Part shown: positions 19,281-28,877 of the stretch, piece after piece | How the letters are laid out: each line of letters starts with the position of its first letter | How positions within the stretch are numbered: position 1 is the stretch's first letter | NCBI GenBank assembly: GCA_902826155.1 | Contig: CADEDU010000002.1 | Span: forward strand, 11,369 to 75,368 | Length of the DNA: 64,000 nucleotides | Source: an uncultured beta proteobacterium | Lineage (GTDB): Bacteria > Pseudomonadota > Gammaproteobacteria > Burkholderiales > SG8-39 | Direction of reading: 5' to 3' | Made by a program: the position numbers and the translations under genes | Notes under the pieces: generated by a model | Databases searched by the model: none | What the model saw: only the letters and a program-made list of their open reading frames with translations | Told to the model about the DNA's origin: nothing

Positions 19281-20455
19281 CGCGACGCTCCGTCCAGCCG
19301 CTCCACTATCGAAGCAAGCAGCACGTCTTCGGTACGGTGTGCGCGCAACCACTCGACCACCGACTGCGCGGCGATTGGCTTGCGTGCCGCAAGCGCCGCT
19401 TCCAGCACCAAGCGTGCATCCCAGGGCTCGCGCTGATTGGCCCAGTTTCGCTGCGCCAGATCGAGCGCGCGTAACGCATCGCCCTGCACGTGCAGTGCAA
19501 AGCGCGCCTCGTCGCGCAGATGGGTGACGTCCGCGCGCGCGTGCGCCGCCTCGAAGCGGGCGCGCAGATTGGCGGCGTATCGGTCGATCGATGCCGAACC
19601 GGCCTGTTTCGCCGCAATCGCCACGCGCAGCAGCGCACCATCGCTCTTGGGATCCTCCCCCAGCAACGCACGCACTTCGCGCCCGCGTCCGCGATCGATC
19701 AGAAAGTCGGCGTAGGCATTCAACAAGTAGGCATCGTTGGCGCCCGCAGCTAGCGCTGAACGGAAATGCCGCTCGGCGACATCGAACTCGCCGCGTCGTG
19801 CCGCGATCTCGGCGAGCAACGTCATCATCCACGATCGCTCATCGCCGGACACCGCGCGGCCTTCACCGAGGGCGCGCGACAACAACGCATACGCTGAAGC
19901 CGCCTGTCCGCTCAGCGAAGCGGGCCCGGCCAGACACGCGGCGGTCAACAACTCCCCTGCAACCGGCACCAAGCGCGCACACACCTTGCGGGCGTCATCG
20001 AAACGCCCTGTAACGGTCGCCAGATTGGCTCTGGTCAGGAGCGCCTGCGCGTGACGCGAATCGCGTGCCAGCACTGCCTCGAGATCGTCGATCGCCGCGG
20101 CGAACGCATGCTGGTTGCTGCGGATGATCGCGCGCATGACCAATACATCGAGCGGCGCATCGGACTGGTTCCACCACGGCGCGAGCGCTGCCTGTGCCTG
20201 GCCCACGAAGCGCGGATCGCCGTCGATGCGCGAGTGCTCCATCGCAGCTCGTGCGAATCGCAGCGCAAGCTCGACGTTCGCCGGGTCTTTGGCCAGATCA
20301 CGACGTAACGACTTCAGTGCGCGCGGCGACGAACCTTGCCCCGCGTTGGATATTCGTTCGAGCACTTGTGCACCATGCTCGGGCGTGAACGGCGCGGCAT
20401 GCGCGCTCGTGAAGAGCGTGCATGCCAGCACCGCAACGAAGCACAGACGAATCAT
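19277..20455 (-). CDS. exported tetratricopeptide repeat protein
   Basis: A 392-residue periplasmic protein: signal peptide (residues 1-20, ending AHAAPF) followed by helical repeats recognisable in NVELALRFARAAMEHSR, FAAAIDDLEAVLARDSRHAQALLTRANLA and FDVAERHFRSALAAGANDAYLLNAYADFLIDRG. TPR arrays mediate protein contacts. It is translationally coupled to the HupE-like gene downstream and lies 23 bp after the lipoprotein gene. It may scaffold the membrane components of this operon. Confidence 0.85.
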   Translation of the reverse strand: MIRLCFVAVLACTLFTSAHAAPFTPEHGAQVLERISNAGQGSSPRALKSLRRDLAKDPANVELALRFARAAMEHSRIDGDPRFVGQAQAALAPWWNQSDAPLDVLVMRAIIRSNQHAFAAAIDDLEAVLARDSRHAQALLTRANLATVTGRFDDARKVCARLVPVAGELLTAACLAGPASLSGQAASAYALLSRALGEGRAVSGDERSWMMTLLAEIAARRGEFDVAERHFRSALAAGANDAYLLNAYADFLIDRGRGREVRALLGEDPKSDGALLRVAIAAKQAGSASIDRYAANLRARFEAAHARADVTHLRDEARFALHVQGDALRALDLAQRNWANQREPWDARLVLEAALAARKPIAAQSVVEWLRAHRTEDVLLASIVERLDGASR

Positions 20456-20478
20456 CGCTAGCCTCGTTGGTCTGCTTC

Positions 20479-20748
20479 TCAGTTCGTCCGCACTGCGTAC
20501 GGCTCGGACGTGTCGTCTTTGGTCGGCGTGGCGTTGGCGGTGTTCAGCCCGTCCACATCGTCGGCGTTCGGCGTGGCGATCACCGCATCCACCGCGGCGA
20601 CGAATGCATCGACACCCTGCCCGCCGCCGCCGGGATTTCCGGTATTGCCCGCACCGCCATCACCGCCGCCGCCACCACCGCATCCGGCGGCGACCAACGC
20701 GGCGAGCAGCGCTGCGCCGGTCCATGCCCTGATCGTTCGCTTGGTCAT
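20479..20748 (-). CDS. small Gly-rich lipoprotein
   Basis: An 89-residue protein. The start at 20748 is backed by GGAGG about eight bases upstream (the frame runs on to 20772). Residues 1-24 form a lipoprotein signal with lipobox LVAAGC, so Cys would be acylated, and a run of glycines follows immediately. The rest is acidic (VDAFVAAVDAVIATPNADDVDG). No known domain. It lies between DUF4331 and the TPR gene in the operon, 23 bp from each, so it probably belongs to the same envelope system. Confidence 0.75.
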   Translation of the reverse strand: MTKRTIRAWTGAALLAALVAAGCGGGGGGDGGAGNTGNPGGGGQGVDAFVAAVDAVIATPNADDVDGLNTANATPTKDDTSEPYAVRTN

Positions 20749-20771
20749 AAGAGCCTCCGTTCGCGCATGCA

Positions 20772-22322
20772 TCAGGGATTGGCCGGTACGCCGTTCAGGC
20801 CGTTGGGGCTGCCAGGGATCGGCGTCCGCAAGTATGGGAACGCGTTGTCGAACTGCGCCGCGTTGACGATCGCACCATCGGTGAGCGGCAACTGTCCACT
20901 CGGCGCCGAGGCCATCGGCAGCAGGAAGCCCATCGCCACGCGCAGTTCGATGTCGACCACGTCATCGCCCGGACGCCGGCCATTGGGAAATCCCGCCGGA
21001 TCGCAGCCGTTGTTCGATAGATTGAGCGCGCCCTGGTTGAAGCACTGCGCCGCGCCGAGGCGGTTCTGCGCCGCCGATGCCGTCGCCGGAATCGCAGTGT
21101 TCAGCCGCAGCATCTCCGAAAGCGACTGGTTGCCGGCCGGCTTGTTCACATTCGGCACACCGGTGAGGAACACCGTGACCAGATCGCTGCGCGGAAACAC
21201 CGTTGGCGCCTTCACGCCAGCGTTTGCATAGAGGATCTCGAGCAGCGCGGGCAAGGTCGGGTTGGTCACGTAGTCGGCGAACTGGCCGTCATCCTTCGGG
21301 TGGCTCGAATTGAACTTGTCCTTGTCCTTCAGGCCGATGACCAGTTCATTGACGAGCGGATGACCGAGCCGCGAGACCTGCACCCACGGACCGCCTTCCA
21401 GCGAAGCCGACGTCGTATCGCTCTTCGGATTCGGATTGAGCAATCGCCCCTGGCGCAGGCTTGCGGTGGTCCAGCCGCCGATGACCGGGTCGCTGCCATT
21501 GGTGAGACAGCTGATCGGCACTTCGAGCGCGAGCGTGGTGATGTTCTTGTCGGCGGTGGTGCTTTGCGTGCCGTCGGGCGCGCCCGTCACCTTTGCTGCC
21601 GGGATGTTCACCAGATCGAAGATCTCGCCCAGGTTCACCTGGAACGGTTCCTTGCGCTGGCCGACAAACATCCGCCCGGCCGTACCGCACCCGGGAATGT
21701 TGACGCTGTAGAGATGTTGACCAGCATAGGCAGCGTAGTCGGGTAGCGACTTGTTGCCGATGTTGTCGACCGGCTTGTCGAAGGTCTTGCCGCCGCCGCT
21801 CGCGTTGGTGACGAACCCGGCGCGCTGACCGCCGCGACGATTGCTACGCACGACCTGCACCTCGTAGGTCTCGCGCACGTTGAGCACATCGGGATTGACC
21901 GCGGTGATCGCACCGGCATTCACCAGCGGAATCGACACGTTCTTGCCACCGACCGGGAGTTGGATGTCCTTCAGATTGTTCTTGAAGCGGAACTGGAAGG
22001 TGATGTCCTCGCGGTTGTCGCCGTTGTTGTCGATGTGGATCTCGTACATCGCATCGGGGTCGAGCTGAAAATAGTTCGGGCCGCCGTACGCGTCCTGCAA
22101 TGGCACGTAGTTGGCGATGATCGTCACGGTGTCTTGCCGGCCCGCTTCGTAACTGCGGAACATGTAGAAGTCGGTGCCGTCGACCTTCGGGTGGCGCGTG
22201 ATGAACGGTGCTTCGCGATGGCTCGACGCATCGGCTGGCACGCTCGCTATTGCACCGAGCGCCGCCGCGATCGTCAGAGCCGCCGCACCGATCCGCCGCG
22301 CGGGTGTGCGCTGAACAGGCAT
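20772..22322 (-). CDS. exported DUF4331 domain protein
   Basis: A 516-residue periplasmic or surface protein of unknown function. Signal peptide at residues 1-31, then the DUF4331 hallmark SSHREAP...TDFYMFRS. A calcium-loop-like DNNGDNREDITF follows, and beta-rich sequence continues to the end. ATG at 22322 has AAGGAGAC four bases upstream. It lies between the TonB-dependent receptor gene and the lipoprotein gene. A DUF4331 gene next to TPR and HupE/UreJ genes suggests a conserved uptake or surface system; the ligand is not known. Confidence 0.9.
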   Translation of the reverse strand: MPVQRTPARRIGAAALTIAAALGAIASVPADASSHREAPFITRHPKVDGTDFYMFRSYEAGRQDTVTIIANYVPLQDAYGGPNYFQLDPDAMYEIHIDNNGDNREDITFQFRFKNNLKDIQLPVGGKNVSIPLVNAGAITAVNPDVLNVRETYEVQVVRSNRRGGQRAGFVTNASGGGKTFDKPVDNIGNKSLPDYAAYAGQHLYSVNIPGCGTAGRMFVGQRKEPFQVNLGEIFDLVNIPAAKVTGAPDGTQSTTADKNITTLALEVPISCLTNGSDPVIGGWTTASLRQGRLLNPNPKSDTTSASLEGGPWVQVSRLGHPLVNELVIGLKDKDKFNSSHPKDDGQFADYVTNPTLPALLEILYANAGVKAPTVFPRSDLVTVFLTGVPNVNKPAGNQSLSEMLRLNTAIPATASAAQNRLGAAQCFNQGALNLSNNGCDPAGFPNGRRPGDDVVDIELRVAMGFLLPMASAPSGQLPLTDGAIVNAAQFDNAFPYLRTPIPGSPNGLNGVPANP

Positions 22323-22423
22323 GGAAGTCTCCTTCGTGGGTTGCGATTGAACGAGCGTCGGGTCGACGCCGTCACCCGCTATTACCCGGAGACGATGCGA
22401 ATGGATGCAGCAAATCGGAAAAT

Positions 22424-24484
22424 TCAAAAGCTCGCGATCGCCGCCAGCCGCCATGAACGCGGCTCGACCGGATGGAAGTGCCGGTCGGACACCGCGGCCG
22501 CCTCCCCGCGCAGCCGCGATTCATAGAAATAATCGATCTGACTGTCCCGCCGATTGAGCAGATTGAACCCGGCCAACTCGAACCGAAGTGTCCTGTTCAC
22601 GCGATAGCCGAGCTTGCCCGAGAGCAGCGTGGTGGATTTCGATCGCACACTGTTGTCTTCGATCAGCGGCCGCGCACCGAAGTGGCGCAGTGCGAGCGCC
22701 CCCGACCACGGCCCGATCGCATCGACGATCGCCTTGACCGACACCACGCGCTCCGGCGCACCGGGAACGAACCGGCCGGTGCCGTCGTCATCGCGAAACC
22801 GCGCACGCGTCTGCGCGTAGTCGACATCGAACAGCAGCCATGGACGCGGCGCGTAGCGCATCGTCACCTCGCCTCCCACCCGCCGGCTGGCGCGACTCGC
22901 CTCGGTCGTTCCGGCATCACCGACGAACACCAGCTCCGAATCGAAATCGAGCCGGAACAAGGCTGCGGTAACCACCAGGTTCGGTAGTAGCGCGCTGCGC
23001 AGCCCCACCTCCTCGCCGCGCGAGCGCACCAGCAGCGGCACGCGATCGGCGGCCGCGCGCGACACCGGATCGATCGTGATCGTCGCCCCACGCGCATCGT
23101 TGCTGTGAAAGCCATGTCCCCAGTTGATGTAGTACTCGGTACTCGCCCACGGACCGAAGATGAGCCCGAGCTTGGGCGAGACCTGGTGATCGTTCGCACG
23201 CCCGGTGTTCTCGCGGGTATCGCTCTTCACGTCGGCATGAAAGAAATCGCCGCGCACGCCGGCGACCGAGCGGAACCATTTGGTCCAGGTGGTGCGGTTC
23301 TGCGCGTACAGCCCGACGCTCTCCTCGCGCACCCGGTCATCGCGCGTGGTGGTCGTACGCGAGCGCTCGACCGTGTTGAACAAGCCGGCGCGGATGCGAT
23401 CGCTGCGCGTATCCAGCCCGAGCGTGTTCTCCATTGAGTAGCCCGCCCAGTTGCCGAGCCAGGTGTGCGACAGATCCGCGCCGAGCAGCGATCGCCGGTC
23501 GGTCTGCTCGAACTGATCGCCATTCACCTGATCGTTGAGGAAGTAGGTGAAGTTGGAGAACAGGTTGAGCCGGCTGCGGATGCCGTACACGTTTGCTTGC
23601 GTGATACCGTTGGCGCTGGTGCGTCGCCATTGGCCGGAAAGGCTGTAGCGCTCGGCGCGTCCGCCGTCTGACGGATCGAGCGTGTCGAATTGGCCGATCT
23701 GTCCGCTGTCGAGTGCGCGCTGCGGAATCTGATCCGTGGCACTCCAGCGACCGCGATACCCCATCGCCGTCACGCTGGTGCCGTTGGCCGCATCACCCTG
23801 CGCAAAGCGAAGCACACCGTTGAGCTTGCCGAGGTTGTCCGGGCGGGTCCATGGTCCGTCGGCTTCCACGTACTCCAGGCCATAGACGAGCTTCGGCCCG
23901 TCCTCTGCGGGCGAACCGGTGAACAGCGCGCGGCGATGACCGAACGAACCGACCGACAGCGCGGCACTGTGCCCCTGCAAACGATCGACCAGGCCGACGC
24001 GCGCCACACCGGTCGAACTGAAATCGCCCTCCTCGGCGTAGTACGGTCCTTTCTTGTAGACCACACGCTCGACCAGCTCGGGGATCAGGAATGACAGATC
24101 GGCATAACCCTGTCCGTGCGCGTGGGTGCGCATGTTGACCGGCATGCCATCGACGAAGATCGCCAGATCGGTGCCGTGATCGAGATTGACGCCGCGCAGG
24201 AAGTACTGATTGGCCTTGCCCTCGCCGCTGTGCTGCGTGACGATCAGCCCGGGCATCGCTTCGAGCATCTCGCCGGTGCGATACGCCGGCCGCGCCTGCA
24301 GGCCGCGCGCACCAAGCGCGCCCTGGCTTGCCGATTCCGCGACGCCGATCGCGTTGGCTTCGGTGCCCACGACTTCGATCGTCTGCAGCGTCTGCACGCC
24401 CTCGGCAAGCGCCGCGAGCGGACAACTCAGCCCGATTGCGGCAGCGACGGGCAAAACGATGCCTCTCGGCGCACGCGCTCGCAT
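22424..24484 (-). CDS. TonB-dependent outer membrane receptor
   Basis: A 686-residue outer-membrane transporter with a signal peptide (about 1-27, ending ALAEG), a TonB-box-like IEVVG, a plug domain (about 50-160, with EAMPGLIVTQHSGEGKANQYFLRGVNLDHGTD) and a 22-strand-type barrel. It ends in phenylalanine (IASF), typical of outer-membrane proteins. Plug loop 'RTHAHGQGY' is His-rich. It lies 14 bp downstream of the tonB-like gene. The ligand is unknown; a metal chelate is suggested by the operon partners (inference). Confidence 0.9.
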   Translation of the reverse strand: MRARAPRGIVLPVAAAIGLSCPLAALAEGVQTLQTIEVVGTEANAIGVAESASQGALGARGLQARPAYRTGEMLEAMPGLIVTQHSGEGKANQYFLRGVNLDHGTDLAIFVDGMPVNMRTHAHGQGYADLSFLIPELVERVVYKKGPYYAEEGDFSSTGVARVGLVDRLQGHSAALSVGSFGHRRALFTGSPAEDGPKLVYGLEYVEADGPWTRPDNLGKLNGVLRFAQGDAANGTSVTAMGYRGRWSATDQIPQRALDSGQIGQFDTLDPSDGGRAERYSLSGQWRRTSANGITQANVYGIRSRLNLFSNFTYFLNDQVNGDQFEQTDRRSLLGADLSHTWLGNWAGYSMENTLGLDTRSDRIRAGLFNTVERSRTTTTRDDRVREESVGLYAQNRTTWTKWFRSVAGVRGDFFHADVKSDTRENTGRANDHQVSPKLGLIFGPWASTEYYINWGHGFHSNDARGATITIDPVSRAAADRVPLLVRSRGEEVGLRSALLPNLVVTAALFRLDFDSELVFVGDAGTTEASRASRRVGGEVTMRYAPRPWLLFDVDYAQTRARFRDDDGTGRFVPGAPERVVSVKAIVDAIGPWSGALALRHFGARPLIEDNSVRSKSTTLLSGKLGYRVNRTLRFELAGFNLLNRRDSQIDYFYESRLRGEAAAVSDRHFHPVEPRSWRLAAIASF

Positions 24485-24498
24485 GGTCGATCCTCGAA

Positions 24499-25464
24499 TT
24501 ACTCAGTCAGTCGGAACGTGAACGGGACATCCACCCAGTGCGTCACCACCTCGCTGCCGCGCTTGGCGGGCACGAAGCGATAGTCACGCACCGCGCGCAG
24601 CGCTGCTTCGTCGAGCAACTCGACGCCAGAACTGCGCTGGATTTTCAGATCACTGGCGCGGCCGCTCGGCTCGACCATGGCGCGCACGATCACCGCACCC
24701 TGCAATCGCATGCGACGCGCTGCCGCCGGATAGTCGGGCTTGGGATTGTTCAAATACGCCACGTTGTAGTGCGGCGGTTCGATGCGATCGTCATTGCCGC
24801 CGGCACGCGCGGGCGGGGCGACCGCCGCTGTCATCACGGGTGCCGGCGCAGTCGCGGGCGATTCAATGCTTGCTTGCGACGCCTGTTCGGCTGGAGCGAC
24901 AGCGGATGCAGGGATCGGTGCGGCGGCCGCGACCTCGGGCACGCGTTCTGGCGGGCTCGCTTCGAGCGGTTGCGATGCCAGTCTCGGCTCGGCGCCGTGC
25001 GGCACCGGGGTCGCGGCCCTATCTGACACCGCGATCGCTTCTTGCGTCTGCGTGGCAGTCGGCTTGGCCGTGTCGGAGCGCTTCGGCATGGATTCCACGG
25101 TCCGTGCCGCCGCATGCGGGTGTGAGTGCGGGTGCGCGAGAGGATGCGCGTGGGGATTCAAAGCTGCCTGATGCGGTGCGCGCGCGTCACGCTTGATGAC
25201 GGTCTGCGGCGCAGGCTTGACGCCGGGTGCAGTGGGTTCAGCGGCCTCGGCGGACTGCGCGCCAGGCGCCGCTTGCGGCAAGGCGGCAGGCCTGGACGCC
25301 GCCAACAGGCGCAGCGGCACCGACCGCGTCGGTTCGATGACGGGGTCACGCGACCTGCCCGAGCCGAAGTTCATGACGGCCGCCACTGCATGCACCGCGA
25401 GCGACAAAGCGATCGCTACGGTGAGCGAGCTTGGTCGTCGGCGTGGCAAGGCGGTGCCAGACAT
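24499..25464 (-). CDS. TonB family energy transducer with His-rich segment
   Basis: A 321-residue inner-membrane-anchored protein. Membrane segment at about 12-32, a long Pro/Ala-rich periplasmic spacer, and a C-terminal TonB domain (about 240-318; YPAAARRMRLQGAVIVRAMVEPSG, ALRAVRDYRFVPAKR). Residues 98-117 hold seven histidines in alternating H-x-H arrangement, unusual for TonB and suggestive of metal binding. Start at 25464 follows GGGGGA. It is the first gene of the six-gene leftward operon and is divergent from ettA. No exbB/exbD genes are present, so shared ones must be used. Confidence 0.85.
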   Translation of the reverse strand: MSGTALPRRRPSSLTVAIALSLAVHAVAAVMNFGSGRSRDPVIEPTRSVPLRLLAASRPAALPQAAPGAQSAEAAEPTAPGVKPAPQTVIKRDARAPHQAALNPHAHPLAHPHSHPHAAARTVESMPKRSDTAKPTATQTQEAIAVSDRAATPVPHGAEPRLASQPLEASPPERVPEVAAAAPIPASAVAPAEQASQASIESPATAPAPVMTAAVAPPARAGGNDDRIEPPHYNVAYLNNPKPDYPAAARRMRLQGAVIVRAMVEPSGRASDLKIQRSSGVELLDEAALRAVRDYRFVPAKRGSEVVTHWVDVPFTFRLTE

Positions 25465-25645
25465 GGCAAGGCGTCCCCCTTCGGAAGTGAGCGTGGGCAC
25501 AGGCACATTGAGCGACCCAGGCGACAACCCGTTGTTTTGCCGCGATTGTCGCGCAAGCCGTAGCTACTACGCCATCACCGGTTTTTTGGATGCACCTCAC
25601 CTTAATCCCGGATAATCACCGGTTTCCCCTGCTCCCCTTTCTCGC

Positions 25646-27316
25646 ATGGCTCAATACGCCTACACGATGCGGCGCGTCTCCAAGGTCGTCCCGCCGCAGC
25701 GCACGATCCTCAAGAACATCTCCCTCAACTTCTTTCCCGGCGCCAAGATCGGCGTGCTCGGGCTCAACGGCTCGGGCAAATCGAGCCTGCTCAAGATCAT
25801 GGCGGGCGTCGACAGGCAGTTCGACGGCGAAGCCATCCCGCAGCCGGGCATGCGCGTGGGCTTCCTGCCGCAGGAGCCGCATCTCAATGAAGATAAGGAC
25901 GTGCGCGGCAACGTCGAGGAAGGCGTCGCCGACACCATTGCGCTCATCAAGCGCTTCAACGAGATCAGCGACAAGTTCGCCGAGCCGCTCGACGAAGACG
26001 AGATGAACAAGCTGCTCGAAGAGCAAGGCGAGCTGCAGAACAAGATCGACGCGATCAACGGCTGGGAGGTCGAGCGGCGACTCGATATCGCCGCCGACGC
26101 GTTGCGGCTGCCGCCCTGGGATGCCGATGTGTCCAAGCTTTCCGGTGGCGAACGACGGCGCGTAGCGCTGTGCCGGCTGCTGCTCTCGGAGCCCGACATG
26201 CTGCTGCTCGATGAGCCGACCAACCATCTCGATGCGCTGTCGGTACAGTGGCTGGAGCAGTTTCTCGAGCGCTATCCGGGCACGGTCATCGCGGTGACGC
26301 ACGATCGCTACTTCCTCGATAACGTCGCCGGCTGGATCCTGGAGCTCGATCGCGGCTTCGGCATCCCGTGGGAGGGCAACTACTCGTCGTGGCTGGAGCA
26401 GAAGGAACAGCGCCTCGAAGTGGAGGCCAAGCAGGAAGCTGCGCGCATCAAGGCGATGAAAGCCGAACTCGAATGGGTGCGCACTAATCCGAAAGGACGC
26501 CAGGCCAAGAGCAAGGCGCGTCTGGCGCGGTTCGAGGAACTGTCTTCCACCGAATACCAGTCACGCAACGAGACCAACGAGATCTACATCCCGCCCGGCC
26601 CGCGCCTGGGTGGCCTGGTGATCGAGGCCGAGAACCTGAAGAAATCGTATGGCGACAAGCTGCTGTTCGACGGTCTGACGTTCCGCCTGCCGCCAGGCGG
26701 AATCGTCGGGGTGATCGGTGCCAACGGTGCGGGCAAGACCACGATGTTTCGCATCCTGATGGGCCAGGAGAAGCCCGATGCCGGCACGCTCAAGTTCGGC
26801 GATACGGTGAAGGTTTCGTACGTCGACCAGAGCCGCGACGCGCTCGATGGCAAGAAAACCGTATTCGACGAAATCTCCGACGGGCAGGACATCATCAAGG
26901 TCGGCAACTACGAGACGCAGGCGCGCGGCTACGTGTCGCGCTTCAACTTCCGCGGCGCCGATCAGCAGAAGATCGTCGGTCAGCTCTCCGGCGGCGAGCG
27001 CAATCGGCTGCACCTGGCCAAGCTGCTCAAGAGCGGCGGCAACGTGCTGCTGCTCGACGAGCCGACCAACGATCTCGACGTCGAGACGCTGCGCGCGCTG
27101 GAGGAAGCACTGCTCGATTTCCCGGGCTGCGCAGTGGTGATCTCGCACGATCGCTGGTTTCTCGACCGGGTCGCCACCCACATGCTCTCATTCGAAGGCG
27201 ACAGCCAGGTGGTCTGGTTCGAAGGCAACTATGCCGACTATCTGGAAGATCGGCGCAAGCGGCTGGGCGACGATGCCGACAAGCCGCATCGCATCCGCTA
27301 CAAGGCGCTGATGTAG
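25646..27316 (+). CDS. ettA: energy-dependent translational throttle protein EttA
   Basis: A 556-residue ABC-F protein that binds the ribosomal E site and gates initiation according to ATP level. Two ATPase domains: Walker [10 protein letters not shown] (about 39-47) and GANGAGKTT, signatures LSGGERRR and LSGGERNR, Walker [10 protein letters not shown] and DEPTNDLDV. The EttA 'arm' (around [23 protein letters not shown]) and the linker with [30 protein letters not shown] are both present, and length matches E. coli EttA (555). A housekeeping gene, divergent from the TonB operon. Confidence 0.97.
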   Translation: MAQYAYTMRRVSKVVPPQRTILKNISLNFFPGAKIGVLGLNGSGKSSLLKIMAGVDRQFDGEAIPQPGMRVGFLPQEPHLNEDKDVRGNVEEGVADTIALIKRFNEISDKFAEPLDEDEMNKLLEEQGELQNKIDAINGWEVERRLDIAADALRLPPWDADVSKLSGGERRRVALCRLLLSEPDMLLLDEPTNHLDALSVQWLEQFLERYPGTVIAVTHDRYFLDNVAGWILELDRGFGIPWEGNYSSWLEQKEQRLEVEAKQEAARIKAMKAELEWVRTNPKGRQAKSKARLARFEELSSTEYQSRNETNEIYIPPGPRLGGLVIEAENLKKSYGDKLLFDGLTFRLPPGGIVGVIGANGAGKTTMFRILMGQEKPDAGTLKFGDTVKVSYVDQSRDALDGKKTVFDEISDGQDIIKVGNYETQARGYVSRFNFRGADQQKIVGQLSGGERNRLHLAKLLKSGGNVLLLDEPTNDLDVETLRALEEALLDFPGCAVVISHDRWFLDRVATHMLSFEGDSQVVWFEGNYADYLEDRRKRLGDDADKPHRIRYKALM

Positions 27317-27350
27317 CCTGCTCGTCGATACGTTGGAGAGGATCGATCCG

Positions 27351-28322
27351 ATGAAACGAGTGCTTGTCAGCTGCTTGCTCGCGATGCTTGCCGCCGCAAC
27401 AGCGAGCGCGCAGGAGTATCCGGTCAAACCGGTCCGCGTGATCATGCCTTACCCGGCGGGCGGTCCTCAGGATGTACTGGGCCGCGTAGTGCTCGACCGC
27501 GTGGGCAAATCGGTCGGCCAGCCGTTCGTGATCGAATCCCGCCCCGGCGCGACGGGCAGCATCGGCAGCGAACTGGTCGCACGGGCGGCGCCCGACGGCT
27601 ACACGCTCCTGCTGCTGGTGAATCACACGTTCTCGTCCAGTCCGCATCTGTACGCGAAGCTGCCGTACGACCCGGTGAAGGACTTCGCCCCGATCATCGA
27701 TCTGGCCGGCTACGACAGTGCGCTGGTGGTTCATCCGTCGGTGCCTGCGAACAACGTGCGCGAGTTCATCGCGTACCTCAAAGCGAACCCGGGCAAGTTC
27801 AACTATCCGTCAGCAGGCAAAGCCAGCCCCGCCCACGTGCTCACCGAGATGTTCAAGCGCCAGACCGGCACCGACTTGCTGCACGTGCCCTACAAAGGCA
27901 ATCCGATGGCGGTGCAGAGCGTGGTCGCGGGCGAGACCGTGATGATGCTGACCCCGACCACGCCGATCACCGGTCATGTGAAGGCAGGCCGACTGAAGAT
28001 GCTCGCCGTCTACAACACCGATCGGAACGATGAATTTCCCGATGTGCCCACCCTCGCGCAGCAGGGCATCGCGGGCTTCGATCAGCAGAGCCTGCCGACG
28101 TGGTACGGCATGGCTGCTCCGGCCGGCACGCCCGCTGCGATCGTCGACAAGCTGAATCGGGAAACGAACGCTGTGCTGCGCGACCCCGAAGTAAGTGCCC
28201 TGCTCAAGCGCGGTGGATTCATTCCGCACGGCGGCACGCCGGCGGAGTTCGGCGCGCTCATCAAGTCGAGCATGGAGGCCTGGGGCAAGGTGATCCGCGC
28301 GACCGGCATCAAAGGAGAGTGA
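27351..28322 (+). CDS. Bug family (TTT) periplasmic substrate-binding protein
   Basis: A 323-residue exported binding protein. Signal peptide 1-22 (ATASAQEYP). The Bug signature VRVIMPYPAGGPQDVLGR is followed by ESRPGATGSIGSELVARAAPDGYTLLL and the hydrophobic ligand-closing motifs. These proteins bind carboxylates, aromatics or other small molecules and most are orphans, as here: no TctA/TctB genes are seen. The ATG at 27351 was chosen because the signal peptide begins there. It is 34 bp after ettA, but a functional link is unlikely. Confidence 0.9.
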   Translation: MKRVLVSCLLAMLAAATASAQEYPVKPVRVIMPYPAGGPQDVLGRVVLDRVGKSVGQPFVIESRPGATGSIGSELVARAAPDGYTLLLLVNHTFSSSPHLYAKLPYDPVKDFAPIIDLAGYDSALVVHPSVPANNVREFIAYLKANPGKFNYPSAGKASPAHVLTEMFKRQTGTDLLHVPYKGNPMAVQSVVAGETVMMLTPTTPITGHVKAGRLKMLAVYNTDRNDEFPDVPTLAQQGIAGFDQQSLPTWYGMAAPAGTPAAIVDKLNRETNAVLRDPEVSALLKRGGFIPHGGTPAEFGALIKSSMEAWGKVIRATGIKGE

Positions 28323-28356
28323 CGCGCTGCTGCCGAACCGTTGAGGAGCAGCCGTC

Positions 28357-28755
28357 TTATCCCGGATAGCGCTCGAATTCCGGAAGCTCGTGAAGATGCT
28401 TCATCCAGGTGAGCCGTTCGGCCGTCTGGATCTGCACCCTTGGAGGGAGCAAATCGGGATCGTCGAGCGTGGCCGACTGTACGTCGACGATGCCTGGGAG
28501 AAGCTGTGCATTCCGATAGAACAGCCCGGTGCCGCAGTCCGCACAGAAACTGCGCATGGCCGTGCCCGACGAGTTGATGGTCTTGGGATTGCCTTTGGTC
28601 ACGGTCAGGGCTGTGTCTGGAAACATCGCCCACGCAACCATCGGCGCGCCGGCACTGCGTCGACAATCACGGCAGTGGCAAACGGCGGCCGTTTTCGGTT
28701 CGCCTGAAAGTTGATACTGGATCGCGCCGCACATGCATCGGCCGGAGTAGGTCAT
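28357..28755 (-). CDS. GFA family zinc protein (glutathione-dependent formaldehyde-activating-like)
   Basis: A 132-residue CENP-V/GFA-domain protein with two zinc sites: Cys7, Cys9, Cys26, Cys28, Cys31 and the pair Cys71/Cys74 (CADC). True Gfa accelerates S-hydroxymethylglutathione formation, but most small homologs are uncharacterised. Start at 28755 has AGGAGA seven bases upstream. It converges on the Bug gene and precedes another Bug gene on the same strand. No formaldehyde pathway genes are nearby. Confidence 0.85.
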   Translation of the reverse strand: MTYSGRCMCGAIQYQLSGEPKTAAVCHCRDCRRSAGAPMVAWAMFPDTALTVTKGNPKTINSSGTAMRSFCADCGTGLFYRNAQLLPGIVDVQSATLDDPDLLPPRVQIQTAERLTWMKHLHELPEFERYPG

Positions 28756-28877
28756 GAAAGCGTCTCCTGTCTGGTTCCAGATAGCGCGGCGCTGGCGGTC
28801 ATTGCGTGTACCGATTCGATTCCCACGACCCGCTCGTTCCCTGCCCCGCGTCGCGTGCCGCTCGGGGGTCGTGATCC

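Noticed and set aside
19281..19832. N-terminal extension of the HupE-like protein
   Set aside because: It lies inside the TPR gene in another frame; the ATGA junction at 19277-19280 gives a proper start.
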